Shown here in pieces: positions 35,033-48,589 of a stretch of 64,000 nt of DNA. The DNA lies in NCBI RefSeq assembly GCF_001659605.2, contig NC_035178.2:8254062-8318061 (forward strand), read 5' to 3'. The stretch's first letter is position 1; each line of letters starts with the position of its first letter. Position numbers and translations under genes: made by a program. This DNA comes from Manihot esculenta (lineage: Eukaryota > Streptophyta > Magnoliopsida > Malpighiales > Euphorbiaceae). The notes under the pieces are model-generated. The model had not been told where the DNA came from, searched no databases, and saw only the letters and a program-made list of their open reading frames with translations.

Positions 35033-38000
35033 TCAGCTGCCATTCACTGCATCCTTAGTTTCCTGGCGCGTGAACACCTGGTTAGATGTATACTTGTAAG
35101 AGATTTTGAAGGAGGGAGAGAGGAGATTACAGAAAGAATTTTACCTCAACTTCCTGGAGAAGCGTTTCAAGTTCAACTGTTATCTCAGAGAAGGATGGTC
35201 GATGGGCAGGAGTTGTTTCCCAACATCTTTGCATCAAGTCTAATAGCTTTGGGTGAGCATCCTGAGGAAGTTCTGGACGCAGACCCTGGAATACAGATTA
35301 AGCAACACGATGGATGCGTTAAATAGAGACCTTAAAATACAATCTGGATGCAACAAACACACAACAAGCCATTGTGAACCATAAATACAATCAGGATGCA
35401 GCCTCTGGAAAATTCCAAAGGAAGATGCTATTCTAGCTGCAGAGATAAATTTCCAATTTCTTATATTCCCTAATTTCTGTTATGAAGGAATTTGACATTC
35501 ACATTCACTATTGGATAGCGCCAACGAGTGATTTAAAAGTATTAGTTCATATCCAAAGAAAAAAATAGCAAGTTAGGAATCAAATTGTGAAGAATGAACA
35601 AGTTCTATGACAGCAGATATGGCTATCCCAATTTGACAAGCAAGGTTGCACTCAAATTTAAGGGCTCTTCGCAGGACTTCAGTCTACAACTCTCCAAAAT
35701 GGTTGAATACTAATTACTACTGGCAAAAAAGCCTAACAAAGCCTTACCTCCTTATTGACGCATCATGTATTGCAATTGATCTTGCTTGCTTTTACATAAG
35801 GTAGCTTGAGCAATTGAAAACAGTATTTTTGGTCAGTTTTGAGGAGAATAAGGTATGGCCACAATTTTATATTGATTTATAATTGTACTCAAGTTCTCGG
35901 AACTATATTTTTTTTGCAATCTTATGTTTATGTAGCATTTGAAGAGTGGAAAGCAGGATTTTGATAACCAAAACTTTTCCTTTATTCTGCCTTGAACAAG
36001 TTGGTCTTCCAGGGTTCTCAACAATTGCACTTCAGGGGTTTACAAGGAGCCTACTTTAGTGTTATCCAGCTAGATTAAAGATCACTATCTCATGTACTGC
36101 TCTTGGTTGTGTTGGATAGAGTAGGACCTCGTCCTCCAAGTTGTTCTTTTCTCTGTTTTTATATTTAAAGAATTTCTTATCAAAACAATTTAGCATGACC
36201 AGTCTCAACAGTCTGTAGGTTCCTAATAGAGCAATACACTTATTATACAATGCATTGGATATGCTAACATTTCAGCCGCTTACCAAATGATTGCAACAAA
36301 GAGATTTTGCAAAGGTCTAGCTTAAATGAATATATAAATACAAATCAAAAGTTCATCACTGGATCTTTGAAATTCATTCCAGAAACTAGATATATCTGCA
36401 AATATGGAATTACAGATACATTGAATATTGAAATATTAAGAAGTCATTGGATGTGAGCCAATACCAACTCATGAAGACAGCGAAGCAACTTTAATTTATG
36501 AGACTCAAACGTAAGCAGTAAACACTTGTGATTTCTATGTAAAAATGCACTTCACAGAAACTAAAGCAATTCATATTTTCCCCATTAGATATACCATGAC
36601 GAGTTGATATGTAGATGAGCAAACCTGTCTTACTCCCAGGGCAGCCTGTAGAGGGGTCATGGTATCATATGGCACCTACAATGCCAGTAAAAATACCAAG
36701 AATTAACTTCACAATAGTTTTGTCAAAATTTCTAAAAGATTAAATCTTTTGCAGAGGCACAAAGCAACTTCGGGAAATACCTTGGCTGTTACCAGCTCCC
36801 ACAGTACAATAGCAAAACTGAATATGTCTGCTTTTTGATCATATGGTTCATGGTTTATAACCTTGCAACATCCACATTAGACAAAAGCAACTAAATTAGG
36901 ATGTAAATAGAAAAGGCACTCTAAATATTACATAGAAGTTTTTCTTGTTTAGTAAAAAAGAAAAAAAAAAACAGCAAATTATAAAAGGCACCAACTTGGC
37001 AAAAATTTACTCTCGAATCATTGCTTTTTAAGATGAACTCGATGGTCTTCAATTTTTTTATTTTTGTTAATTACAATAATTTATTTCTTCCATTTAAACA
37101 GCATATACGACTTTAGAGAGAGAGAGAGAGATACCAAGTCCTTGAAACGTTGAAAGGTCGGGAATTATTAATGTTGTTCCTTCTAAAAGGTAAGCGACAC
37201 AAAAATTATTTAATTCAAGCTGAGGAATTTTTCTATTACCTATTGAGTATTGCTTTAAATTGAACAGTCACAACAAGAAGCTTTTCATTTACCATTCTTC
37301 AACTTTTTGGCTATTGCAAATACTGTAGAGGTTTTCTTCTTAACCTCACTATTTCTTAAAGACTTCTCTTCTCTTCGTCTTCTAGAGGACTCACAACTCA
37401 CCACCTTCTCAACAAGTTGTCTTTACCTGGAGAATTCACGTGCAAATAGCCAAATAACCTTCTTGATGATAAATTACTCGCAATTCGCTTTTTCCAACAC
37501 TAGTTGACCAAGCTTTGATTCTCTCTCAACACTCTTCTTTCAACTCCAATTGACCAGGATATGACCCATCTCTGATTTTCTTCTCTCAACAAGAGTGAGT
37601 TTGTTTTGTAACAGTAGAGTAGAGTGTGATCTAGTACTTGCAATATAAGTCATATTTTCTCCCTCTTCCTAGTATCTCTTTGAATGGTAGTAAGTAGTTC
37701 TCAAGTAATGTTTAGCACCCCCTCCTAAACCTCCTCTTTCTCTAACCAAGTGTAATTGGAGCCCACTATACTCCAAAAAAGAAATAAACATATTTTTTTT
37801 TAAATAGTCATTTAATTTAGTTATGAAAATATTATAAATTATAATATAATTTTTGTTATATTGGAAAACAGATAGAAAACGTATATTTTGTTAGAATTGA
37901 TGGGATTCTCCTTAAATTAAGAAGAATTTTACCCCTTAATTTAAAGATTAAGGGATATGTCTCCTAAACTTAAGGATCTATATTTTGTTAATTTTTCATT

Positions 38001-41000
38001 ACACATTTCACCAAGTATCATCTAAAAGAACATAAAAATTGAGTAAAGGTGTAGCCTTTTTAGTATTTTCTTCTCTCTCATTCCTTCTCTTTCCTTCCTT
38101 CTTTCTCTTATACTATAAACTTAACTTTCGTTATAAAGGAAAACAATGGAAAATAAATTAAAATTGTTTTTCAAATCTTAGCTAAATTTTAGAAAACTAG
38201 CACATGTTAACATAGAACTCTGTTTTCCAATTTCCTAAGGAAGTTTTTCTAAAAAACTACTCTAATTTTCTGTAAGTGAACAGGCACTAAGTTTTCCCAA
38301 TAAGAAAAAAAATTCAGTTTAGAGATGCTGATCCAGTTGTCTATAAGTGAAAAAGCCCTTAGTTTTTCCCAATCAATAGAAAATAGGAGTTTATGATTCA
38401 AATTCACATGGATCCCATACTCAAAACTCAGTCTCTGAAAGTAAGAAGCTAAAGGCAAATTAATAAAGCAAACCTAAAAGAGCCAAACCTCAGGTGCCAT
38501 CCACCTATATGTTCCAGTCTCTGCTGTCATCACACCTTCTTGATTCTGGAATCGAGCAACTCCAAAATCTGCCACTTTAACAACCTTGAGACAAAACATA
38601 CATATTTCTTATTATGATGAAGATGAAAACCTCCTTAAACCCCCCCCCCCCCCAATATCTTTTTTCCTTTGATATTTTAAATAGTTAAAATGAATTCCAA
38701 GAAATGATATCATGAAAAACATATTCAACCGCTAGTCATGAGAGAAGCTATATGATCCACGGACTGGCTATGGTGGAGGAACCAGAGGCCATTAGGCTGT
38801 TGCTCCTCCCACAAAGAAAATAGCCACTCCAAATCTCATTATTGAAGCTAAGACTGGTACACACCCATTAAGATCCACAAAAATTTCAACGTTAACCGAC
38901 TCAATTCTTTTCTTCATAGGTCAGATTTAAGACCTCCACCTCACTTCACTTGGAGCCCAATCAAAACAGCTACTCTTCCAGATAACATTAAATAACTTTC
39001 CAGAAACATTTATTTTATATCATAGATTTGGCCTATTTGTTTGAGTTCTATCATATTTCCAAACTTCCAAACTGCAAAAGTGACAAAATGATAAATAAGA
39101 TTAATTAACAATACTTCATGTTTATATAATTTGGGGGCCAACAAACATGTGATCTGAACCCTATCAATTATAATGAAAATTCTTACCTTGTGAATGTCCA
39201 TTAACAAATTTGCTGTCTTCAAATCCCTATGAATTATATTGTTTTGATGCAAATATTCCATTCCCCGAGAAACATCTATTGCAAACTTCAACAATTGAGG
39301 GAGCTTCAATACATTATGGTTCTTATGCAAGTAATCATAGAGACTTCCACCAGGCATATACTCTGCAAGCAAGAATATGAAGCAAGAAAAAACTAAACAG
39401 ATGATAGGCAAATATCGTATGAAAAAATTTTGAAGTTAATCATCCCAAAATTCAGTGCAAGACCATCTTAGTCTCCTTTGGAACAGGAATTCCACTAATT
39501 GGCATCAGCAGATACACCAGCCTCTACAGCATGTTCACGTGATCCATACACAACATGCATCCAAGTTATGTAACATGCATTTATTCAACCAGAGTAAAAT
39601 AAAACAACCAACCAAATTCAGATGGTCTTAAACTACTAAAAAGGGGATTAAAGAAAAAAAATGAATGAGAAAAGGGGAACCCTAGAAGAAGTTCAATTAT
39701 AGGATCCATTTGCATCAGCTCATGTACTGTACAATACGTGTCCTAATGGCTGTTTATCTTCTTTTCAAAGGATGCACATGCAGATAGAATTAAGTGGAGG
39801 TGGAAAAAAGAAGCTAAAAGCAAAAAAAAAAAATGATCTTCATGCAGAAGCAACTACCTGTTATTATGCACAAATGTGGAGACTTTGTACATGCACCGAT
39901 AAAACGTACAACATTTCTATGTTGGACTTGTCTGCACCAAGAGAAAGATAAAACCAAATATAGTAAGATAATTAACTAGAAAAATCATCCAGATGCAAAT
40001 ATAGAACTGAATAGATTACCAACTAGACCAAAAATAAAATGCTTGCTATTAGGGCAATCTAACAATAATGGTTTTACATAAATATTCACATAATTTATCA
40101 TTATGATTAGCTTACAAAATACAAAGAAAAATTTTATTCACATATAATGCAACCCAAGTGATCATATTCGTTCTATTATATTCAATCCAATATGATCAGC
40201 AAAAATTTACATGCCTAGCTGGCATAATGTAAATGCACACATATTTACGTGTTTACAAGTACTAGAGAAAAGAAAATGAGACACAAATTGAAAATTGGTT
40301 TGCCCTTGCGGTGGCCAGAGGATGAGTATAAATTGAAAAATTAACTGACTTGTAAACATCATGGATGCATCAACATCTTATTCCAACACTCTGGCATTCA
40401 TCAAGGACAACATGCGAGACATACACGGGACTTTGTGCTCAACAACTGAATCTGTGCGAGAATAGTTCATTACAGCAAACTTCCAATAACTTCATTTCCT
40501 CATGTTTCAAGTAATTCCAATTAGAAGTATCTTCGTAATTCAGGAAGCAAGGGTATGTAAAAATTGACGTGATTTAGGAAGAGAATTGTTCAGATTTTAA
40601 CATTTAGTAATAGCAACGTATTCCAGCAAGCATATTCAAACATTTTACAATACTATTCACCTTAAAATTGCAACTTCTTGAGCAAACTCCTCTTCCTGTG
40701 TATCATTTAAATGCTCAGATCTAAGAATTTTAACAGCAACGTCCTGACCAAGATAAACTCCATGATACCTTCACATAAAGCAAAAGATGAAGGATGAGCA
40801 ACAGAGAGGACAAAGAAAAGGGAAAAATTGATATGAAGTAGCAAATCTACAAAGGCTCAACTCACAGGTCTCCACAAGATCCAGATGCAATTCTTTCCCC
40901 TATCTTCAATAATCGTCTATCTATTTCCCAATCTCCGCATTTTGCTTGAGCTGCTGAAGCTTTATCAACAGCTGAATGAGAATGTGAAGAACCAGACCAC

Positions 41001-44000
41001 GATCCCTATACTTTCAGAGCAAATAGTCAAAAGAGCTTCTTGCAGGTATTTCTACTCAAAAAACAAAGGAACTTCCACAACTAGAGAAGGAAAAACAAGT
41101 TACAAAGTGCAAAACTATAAAAGTTATAATATATCAAACCCAAGGCCAATTGCTTTTGAAAAGCTAAAAGTTGAGAATCCGGGATAGGATCCAGTCATTA
41201 GATTGCAAATTTTGCAAATCTAATTTAACTTTTCCATGGCATGTATCTGAGTTGCTAAAATTTTTTCAGCAATTGAGGCTGGCAAGTAACTGCAAGGGGC
41301 AAACTGCTTCTCTGAACTTTAATGAAGTTCGTATCACACAACATCACCAACTCAAACTACTAACACCATCTTTCATTACCAAAGGCAACTAAATGTCAAC
41401 TATATGTTCTAGCACAATTCTGGGATCTATTCCTGATAATTACAATAGCAATGCTAAAAAGTAACCGTGAAACCAGATCCTGAAAATTAAGAAACTCATT
41501 TTTTTGGTATTGACCAGTAAGGAGCTTCTTTACAAAAACAGCATATGATTTGTTGAGATACTGTCTGTAAATAGGCTACATTTGTAGTGATTGTGTACAT
41601 GATTAGGAATATGATTATGTGATATGATTGGGATATGATTAGGCTATAATTAGGGAATTAATTTATTTCCTTACCTAGTATGTATTCTTGTAAGTAGTAT
41701 ATATACCCTAATTGGCTTGAGGGAGATAATCAAGCATTTTTCTCTCAAAACTTCTGCTTCCCTCTTCTTTTTTCCCATCGTTTTCATGATTAAACAAAAT
41801 AAAGATTAACAACCAGAAGACAAAAATATAAGGAGATAGTCTTTACCTCACTTCTAGCAATTGCTTTTTCCATAGCCTTATGCAAACCATCTGTATCCTG
41901 ACCACAACATTGCAAAGTCAGCAACATTTGGACTCAGCATAGACCCCTGTCATAAAGAAATATAATCACAATGCTCCTTAATATAATATAAGGCCATTGT
42001 CCTGGGATAAAGAATAATTTTCTTTTCCAACAAACCAATTTGATAGAGCTTTATATTAAAAAAAAGGTGGAAATTTGGTTGAATGCAACTTGCTTCAAAT
42101 TCATATTATTTTTAGTGAATTTCAATCATAAGCACATACCAAAAAAAATATTAACCATATCTGCAAAGAATAAAATTCAGTAACTACAACATTAAATCAT
42201 ACAGGAAATCTCATCCAGTGACCATGACTCCAACAAAAGAAGAAATCCTATAGAATTACACATGAAGAGGACTTTTGGTAACAATAAATTATACAATGTA
42301 GGAGAAATGCTTTCCTAGAAAACAATAACATATAAACTCAAACTGAATAGCAACAAAGATATTGTATCAAGTAAAAAATACCTCAATAGGCCATCCATCC
42401 ACCACAAATACATCCAAGGAGTAGCCATCAGTTGTGGAGAACACATGTGCTTCACGGATATTAAGTCCTATATCTGAAAGCAAAGCAGAAAGCTAGAAGA
42501 AAACAGCAATTAATCAGATGAAACTCAAATACTTGGTTCAAACTTCATATTTAACGAAGATTCACTATACCATGTTATCATGTTTCAGATATTTCCCGAA
42601 AAATGTTTACATTGTTTTCAATGCACTTCACATCATATTTATTGAAGGAACAATATATGACCGAATTGGCCCTAAATTTAGGGGCAAATCCCATTTGCCA
42701 AACAATCTTCAGTTTAGCAAGCCTAATTAGGACAGAGCTTCTATTTTAGGTTCAATTTAGCCCAACATTTGTGATAAGATGGACTTTGCCTAGTTCTATC
42801 CTAAAAAAAAACATCATATGGGAGGACTTCCCAAGTCGTATGTGAAGCATTTTTTATTTTTCCCCAACACCCAGCTGCTGTGAGACTCAACATAACCCCT
42901 AATGTCCAGAACAGCACATCTGATCATGAAGTTTGCAAGACTGGCCACCTATGGGAACTGGAGTTGTCTCTAATACCATGTTAATAAAATGGATCGACCC
43001 TAACTCCACCCCCCAAGGCACCTTGTGGGAGAAGCATTGCTCAAGTCAGATATGAGGCATTTTCCTTCAACACTCAGCTGATGTGGGACTTAATAATGTC
43101 TAACAGACATTATAAATTATTATCATTTTGCATTTTTTTTTTAATAATCCAGTAAATTTTTTTCAAAAAATTACTTCTAAAATTATTTAAATAATTTTGA
43201 CTTAGCAAATTATACCAAAATCAAAGACCAAGATTTAGAAAAAGTAATACTTGAATTGAAAATTATGTGATCTTAATCTACAACCATAGCCCTTGCAAAA
43301 ATCTCTTCCCTCCCTATCCTCATTCTGCATCCCTCACCATTATTGCTATCATAACTCTTCACAAACAAAAATACTTTTAGAGTAAACACTGAAAGAAACA
43401 CTGCTATTAAAACATATAACAATATCATAATATTTCTTCATAGCTCTTGGAGTTGGTTTTAACTTCACACATAATAAAGGCAGAAGTTAGCCTCTAAAGT
43501 TTTTAAAGGGGTGGCAGTAGTTAGGAAAAGAAAGCAACAACGCCTAAGCAAGTTCATGCAAATCTTGCAAGTGAATTCACATATTTCACAAAGGCCATAT
43601 CATGTCTACTGTTTATCACTTAAGGGTTAAGGCTTTAGCTAAAGTTTTTGAAATGTGAACAGTACATTAAACACCACTAATCAAAGACATCTACCAAACT
43701 GTGGCTACTAGAGAATATAAAGAAAGTATTGTATTCCCTAAAGTTAGCAGTAAAGCCACCAAAGAAAAGAAAATCACCATAACATCTAATAATGCTCTCA
43801 GTAAATTAATTTGTAATGATATATAAAACTGAGACAGCCAGATAGCAAAATGTGCTCGATACTCTAATTATTGGCATAACTTATTGCTGGTTTGCAAATA
43901 CAAGTTGATCTTAAAAACCCCCCTCAATCCTAGTTGTATTGCTGTTTGTATTTTTCTCAGATCAAAGTGCTATCAATTATAAATTCCCCAAGAATTGCAG

Positions 44001-47000
44001 TGAGAAATCATTTACTTGAATTATGCTTCAAGCTCATGGTAGGCCATGGCAAATTACAAGCAAGAAGCATAGTTCTTTGCAAACATACCTGGCTAAGAAG
44101 CTTTGGCTTGTCAATGGTAGAAAAAACTACTTCATGCGTTGGAACATGTACAAAGTCTTGCCTGGATTAGATTTGCAAGGAAACAACTTATTTGCCATGC
44201 ATATATGACAAAATGCAAAATATATTAGTAAAAGAATAAGTCTTATTTATTTAAATATATATGCATCCAAGTCATGTCTAATTAATGCAATTTTAAAATT
44301 ATATCAAGCCAATCATGAATAATTAAACAGAGTCATACATGTACAAATTCACACTCACACATGGCATTTTATGTAATTTCAAAAATATCTCACGTAAAAA
44401 AAAAAAAAGAAAATTAGATTCATTACGGTTGAAATATATAGTTCTTAAGTCCTAAAGAGTTTTCCTGTTCTTTCCTAATAAAATTGCTCACAAAAATAAC
44501 TTATTGCGATAAAACTCATACTTTGTCCCTTTTCCCTGAAATTCTGAGCTTCACAATCATATCGGGATAGCAACATGGCAAAAAAGAACACATTGGAATT
44601 ACACCAACCCAAAAAATTCATGACCATAGATGACATGCATTGTGAACCGACTATAATCAAATTAACTTGATCCATATTCCTACAAAAAATTCCTCATGCA
44701 AATAGCCATTATCTTTTTTATCTTTAAAAATAAAAGTGGAGCAAGAGTTTTACGGACAAAGTGTCTCCGATGTACCTTCTAGAAGCATTTTCTCTATGAT
44801 ATGTTTCCTCCACGCCTTTGGAAGCCTTTCTAACATCCAAATTTAGATGCTCCAGCTTAGAGCAGGGCTCAAAGTCAATTGCATGATCCCTGATTCTGCT
44901 TAAAAGAAATGAAAAAATAACATATAGAGTAGACGCATTGACAAATCAACAACTAGTGGGAAACTGAAATATTATCGAAAACAACATGGTACAAATTCAC
45001 TCACTTAAAGGGAAGTAAAAAAAGGTTCATACACATGCACAAATTAAGTAAGATCTGTATAAAATAGAATACTTCTTGTTTGATGGCACAACTCCATTGT
45101 CTGCATTAAAATCTGGCCTCTCAGGGGAAATAATATTCACAGACTGTAGGTCATCACCATCATCTGTTATGGTGCAAAGATTCTGCCGAACATCAAAGAG
45201 GGGGGAAGTAAGAAGGAAAAATATGGAGGTAAACTACATAGCTTATACAGATAGTTAGGTTGAGAACATAAGCAATATGTTCTAGTTTAAGTTATAGGAT
45301 TCTTCAAATCTACATATGCAAGAAGGATATTTTAACCTGATCCATAATCATTTAACAATCCTGAAAACATTCTATTAAAGCAAACTGAAATCACAATTTC
45401 AACAATCCTGATAAGATTCTACTAAAGCAAAATGAAATCACAATGTTAAGCCATCCATTCAAATGGGAGAAAAAGGGAAAGAAAGAAATAGATAAACAAT
45501 ATTGAAAAACTTTAAAGAAGCTTATTGATAACAAGTTTAGTTTGTCAACCAATTAAAATATAAATTTTGAATTGACAAAAGTAGGGAAATGGGTATTAAG
45601 AGCTTGAAAAGCATGTAAGAAATGGTCTTTGGCAAAAAGGGAGCCAGACGCAGTATTGGAAGAAAATTCAACATTACAATTATGATCCTTATAAAATTTG
45701 GAAGTTTTAGGTTTTTATTTATTAGAATTATTTTTAGAAGTATATTAGGTTTAGTGCTTCTGTTGTTTAGGAATCTTGTGTTGATTTGAGATTCCTAATT
45801 AATATTTGATTAGGGTTTTATTGTTTAAGGATTCCATATACCAATATTGGTAGGACTAGTTAATATACCATAAATACCTATGTCTTTTAGGTATTTTAGA
45901 GTAGAGACTTCATCATGACAATTGACAACTGAAGATTAAACTAAGCAAGTGACAAGGGAAATTGAAAATTTTTCAAACTCCCTTCCTATTGAATCAAAGA
46001 ACCTTTCATTTGTTGTTTTGATCGATTTTATCTGTTCGGATGTTCTCATGGATGCTAAAAGAAAAACAAAACAAAACAAAAACAGAAGAAGATGAAGTTT
46101 TTTTCTAACTCATTCCTACTATCCAAGAAGATACAGTTTCTTATTCTCCAAATTCAGTTCTTCATTCTTCCGCAATAAAAGACTTGAGAATGAATTTTCT
46201 CTCACCAACAGAGAATGGTGCAGTATTTGCAAGAAGATCAACTTGGCAATTATATTCATTACAGGGTTAGGAAGTTTAGATTTATATGGTTTAGGAATTC
46301 TACTATTACTTATGAATATATGTAGAGTTCTATTAGGTTTAGTAATTTATTATTTAGAAATTTTGTGTTAGATTCGGGGTTGCTTTGAGCTTATATTATT
46401 GAGAATCTGTTCATTAAGAATGTGTTTCTCCTGCAAATGAAAATGTGTTTCTAACCTTTGAGAATTTGTTTCTGGCCCTCTCCATTATCCTACTGGTACT
46501 AAATTAATTCGGTAGAAAAGCATGTTCTACATAAGAGAGCCCAACAGCATTAAGGTATAAGGTAGCTTAAAAATAAGAGAGGCCAAATAGAGAGGCAGTA
46601 CCTCCAAGAAACGAATATGATAAACCGGGCGTTTCTCCGGATCTTTTGCTAATGTAAGAAGTCTTTGGTGTAACAAAACATCCTCCACTCTATCCATGTT
46701 GACATCAAGGACATAACTGATATGAAATAAGAAAGTTGAAAGTAATTCCATCAAGCCCACGAGAGAATAAAGATGGTCATTCCACCCATGTATATAAAAA
46801 AGCTTGATGTAAGCGCAAAGATCAACAAAAAAAGCAATTAGACGAAAATTAGAGGTAGATAAAGGCATGAAAATTTTCGGGTCATAATTTGTACTCGCGA
46901 TTTCATTTTCCTCTGCTGAATAATTATCAGTCCTCGATTAAACCCAAATAAGGAAACACTTATGGTTTCGGCAACTACTAGCGTGCACGAAAATACTCCA

Positions 47001-47558
47001 CAACACGTTCATATACTTAAGTTCCCAACGAAAACTTTAAACACCACAGTCTCGTTTCAGCAAAAAATTGGGAATCCTACATCAGCTTTAGCAACTCCAA
47101 GCTAATGCTTATATTCAATACAAAGAAAATAAAAAATGGAAATGCCATAAACTAAAAGAAAAAAAAAAAAAAACAGTCCAAAACAAAACTAACCACTCAG
47201 ACATGCACATTCCAGTTCCCTATATATGCAACTATAACCGATTCGAACAGAGTTAGCAAAACAAATCCTCAAAAAACTCGATTATCTTCCCAGTCCAAAT
47301 CCAGAGAGTATAAATAAAGACATGCAAGCACGCATTTATGCACAAAAATCAAAGTTAAAAGAAGAAGAAAAACCTAGAAGGCAAGCGATTGAAGTGAGCA
47401 TCAAGCATCTCACGAAACAACTCGGGATTAGAAACAGCTTCCTTGTGGCCACTCTCCACAAACCGATCATAAACCTCGTTCCTCACATCATAGTTACCGA
47501 AGCTCCCAAAGCTCCTCGGCGGCGAAGAGCTCTCACCAACTCCTTCAGTCAAATCCAT
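35033..47558 (-). CDS. ACT-domain Raf-like protein kinase (STY8/17/46 type), 558 aa
   Basis: Complete sixteen-exon gene: 47558-47374, 46716-46602, 45182-45073, 44895-44776, 44161-44089, 42492-42382, 41897-41847, 41005-40866, 40768-40661, 39931-39858, 39362-39187, 38584-38489, 36861-36781, 36675-36625, 35285-35145, 35077-35033. Every intron is GT..AG and every phase closes. An ACT domain, about residues 179-240 ([17 protein letters not shown], then [17 protein letters not shown]), precedes a tyrosine-kinase-like catalytic domain from about 280. It has a Gly loop ASGSCGD, VAVK Lys315, HRDLK with catalytic Asp409, DFG Asp427 and MAPE 450-453; all key residues are present. In Arabidopsis such kinases phosphorylate chloroplast transit peptides in the cytosol and act in chloroplast biogenesis; the ACT domain is thought to sense a small ligand or mediate regulation. 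The N-terminal [23 protein letters not shown] is conserved in the group. Closest paralogue not determined. Introns carry a solo LTR, a TRIM and a direct-repeat pair. Confidence 0.94.
37905..38150. other. Possible old retroelement fragment in kinase intron 12
   Basis: Within the 1.6-kb intron 36862-38488 a segment starts TGTTAGAATTGATGGGATTC and ends in a CT-rich run followed by ATAAAGGAAAACA. This looks like a TG..CA LTR, but I found no matching target duplication, so it stays a weak candidate. A (GA) run lies near 37117-37132. Confidence 0.25.
38640..38653. repeat. Poly(C) run of 14 in a kinase intron
   Basis: Fourteen consecutive C in the intron between exons 11 and 12. Long mono-C runs are uncommon in this AT-rich region and are a common place for sequencing error. 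Confidence 0.85.
41546..41791. mobile_element. Solo LTR in kinase intron 7
   Basis: The 5-bp direct repeat TGATT (41546-41550 and 41787-41791) exactly flanks 236 bases that start TGTTGAGATACTG and end CGTTTTCA, the TG..CA form of an LTR. Inside are a TATA-like AGTATATATACCC and a downstream CT-rich stretch, as in plant copia LTRs. No primer site or internal region follows, so this is the product of LTR-LTR recombination. Strand shown as undetermined, though the TATA-like box suggests plus, antisense to the kinase. Confidence 0.85.
42770..42913 (-). repeat. 3' LTR of the TRIM
   Basis: 144 bases; diverged copy of the 5' LTR, with an extra A/T-rich stretch in the middle (GGGAAAAATAAAAAATGC). 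Confidence 0.7.
42979..43105 (-). repeat. 5' LTR of the TRIM
   Basis: 127 bases; TG..CA ends; primer binding site follows at once on the minus strand. Confidence 0.75.
45651..46380. repeat. Diverged direct-repeat pair in kinase intron 2
   Basis: About 150 bases at 45651-45800 recur, diverged, at 46221-46380. Matching blocks include CAGTATTGGAAGAAAATTCAAC with CAGTATTTGCAAGAAGATCAAC, TATTAGGTTTAGT, and GGAATCTTGTGTTGAT with GAAATTTTGTGTTAGAT. The spacing (about 570) suggests an LTR-like pair or an old local duplication. Ends were not resolved. Confidence 0.45.
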
Positions 47559-48589
47559 TCGATTTCCTCTCTTCTTGTCCGCTAGCAGAAACCTCTAACA
47601 ACAGCCATGAGAAAGAAAGTGAAGGAAAATGGAAAGGAAAGCGCGAGAAAGTGAAGGAAAATTGATCAGCTGAGGATCTTTGACTGTAGGTAGAATCTAA
47701 AAGGACGAAGCAGTTTGGGAGTTTTGAATGGAAATGAAGGGCAAGTTGGTCATACAAAAAATTGTAGCAGAGTACGGTGGAGTTCTAAAGCTGCAGGAAA
47801 GAGAGAGGGATTTGAGGTGAGGTCTCTGCTTTTATGGTATGAAACTATTTTAAGTTTGAACAGTGACCAGGTCCGTTTTCGTCTTTGCATGTCTATTTTC
47901 TTCCATCCTTTAAAGCGAAATGGATAGGGTTGTTAGTTTGGCGTGTCAGAACTGAATGTCTAAAATGCCCTCCATTATTTTTTTAATTTACTGAATTGGA
48001 ATAGTACTGTCCCGCAAAAAGCTTCTTTTGTACTAAAAAGGAAAACCTGCCAGAATTACGTTGCCCACGCCATCCGCGTTTGAGATTTGAGAATGTGATA
48101 ATATTACGTGATGTTTACAGTATTAAGTGACAGGCGTCGGAGGATTTTATTGTGATAAATTAAAATAATATATTTACTAAAATTTAGAGAAAATTATTAT
48201 TTATTCCCTAACGAAATTAATTAATTAATACTTTTAAATTTTTTAAAATATATTATATAATTCATATAATTTTAAAAATACAACTACAAGGTCTCTCAGA
48301 TGAAATTTTATCACTATTTCGATTAGTTTTGCATAGAAATTATTATTAAGATATTGAGTTCATTGTAAAATCAATAAGGGACATTTGAGAAGTCGAGCAT
48401 TACTTTAGGTGCATGTCATCTAATTTGACCTTTATATAGAAACGGATTAATAGATATTAAATATTTATATATGGATTAATATTCTTTAAATTAAAATATT
48501 TATATAAAATTAATTAATTATATACTAAATAAATGAATCTGAATCTAATTATTTAATTTAATTATTTTAATGAGTTCATAACCTTTAAA

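Larger units (their letters stand above)
42770..43105 (-). mobile_element. TRIM (miniature LTR retrotransposon), 336 bp, in kinase intron 5
   Basis: Read on the minus strand: a 127-bp 5' LTR (43105-42979, starts TGTTAGACATT, ends TTATTAACA), then immediately TGGTATTAGAGAC (42978-42966), one or two changes from the Met-tRNA primer site. A spacer of about 50 bases follows, then a 144-bp 3' LTR (42913-42770, starts TGTTCTGGACATT, ends CTTATCACA). The two LTRs align along their length (for example CCACATCAGCTGAGTGTTG with TCACAGCAGCTGGGTGTTG) but are well diverged, so the insertion is old. Flanks AACAT and GACAT may be the decayed target duplication. There is no coding capacity. Confidence 0.8.
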
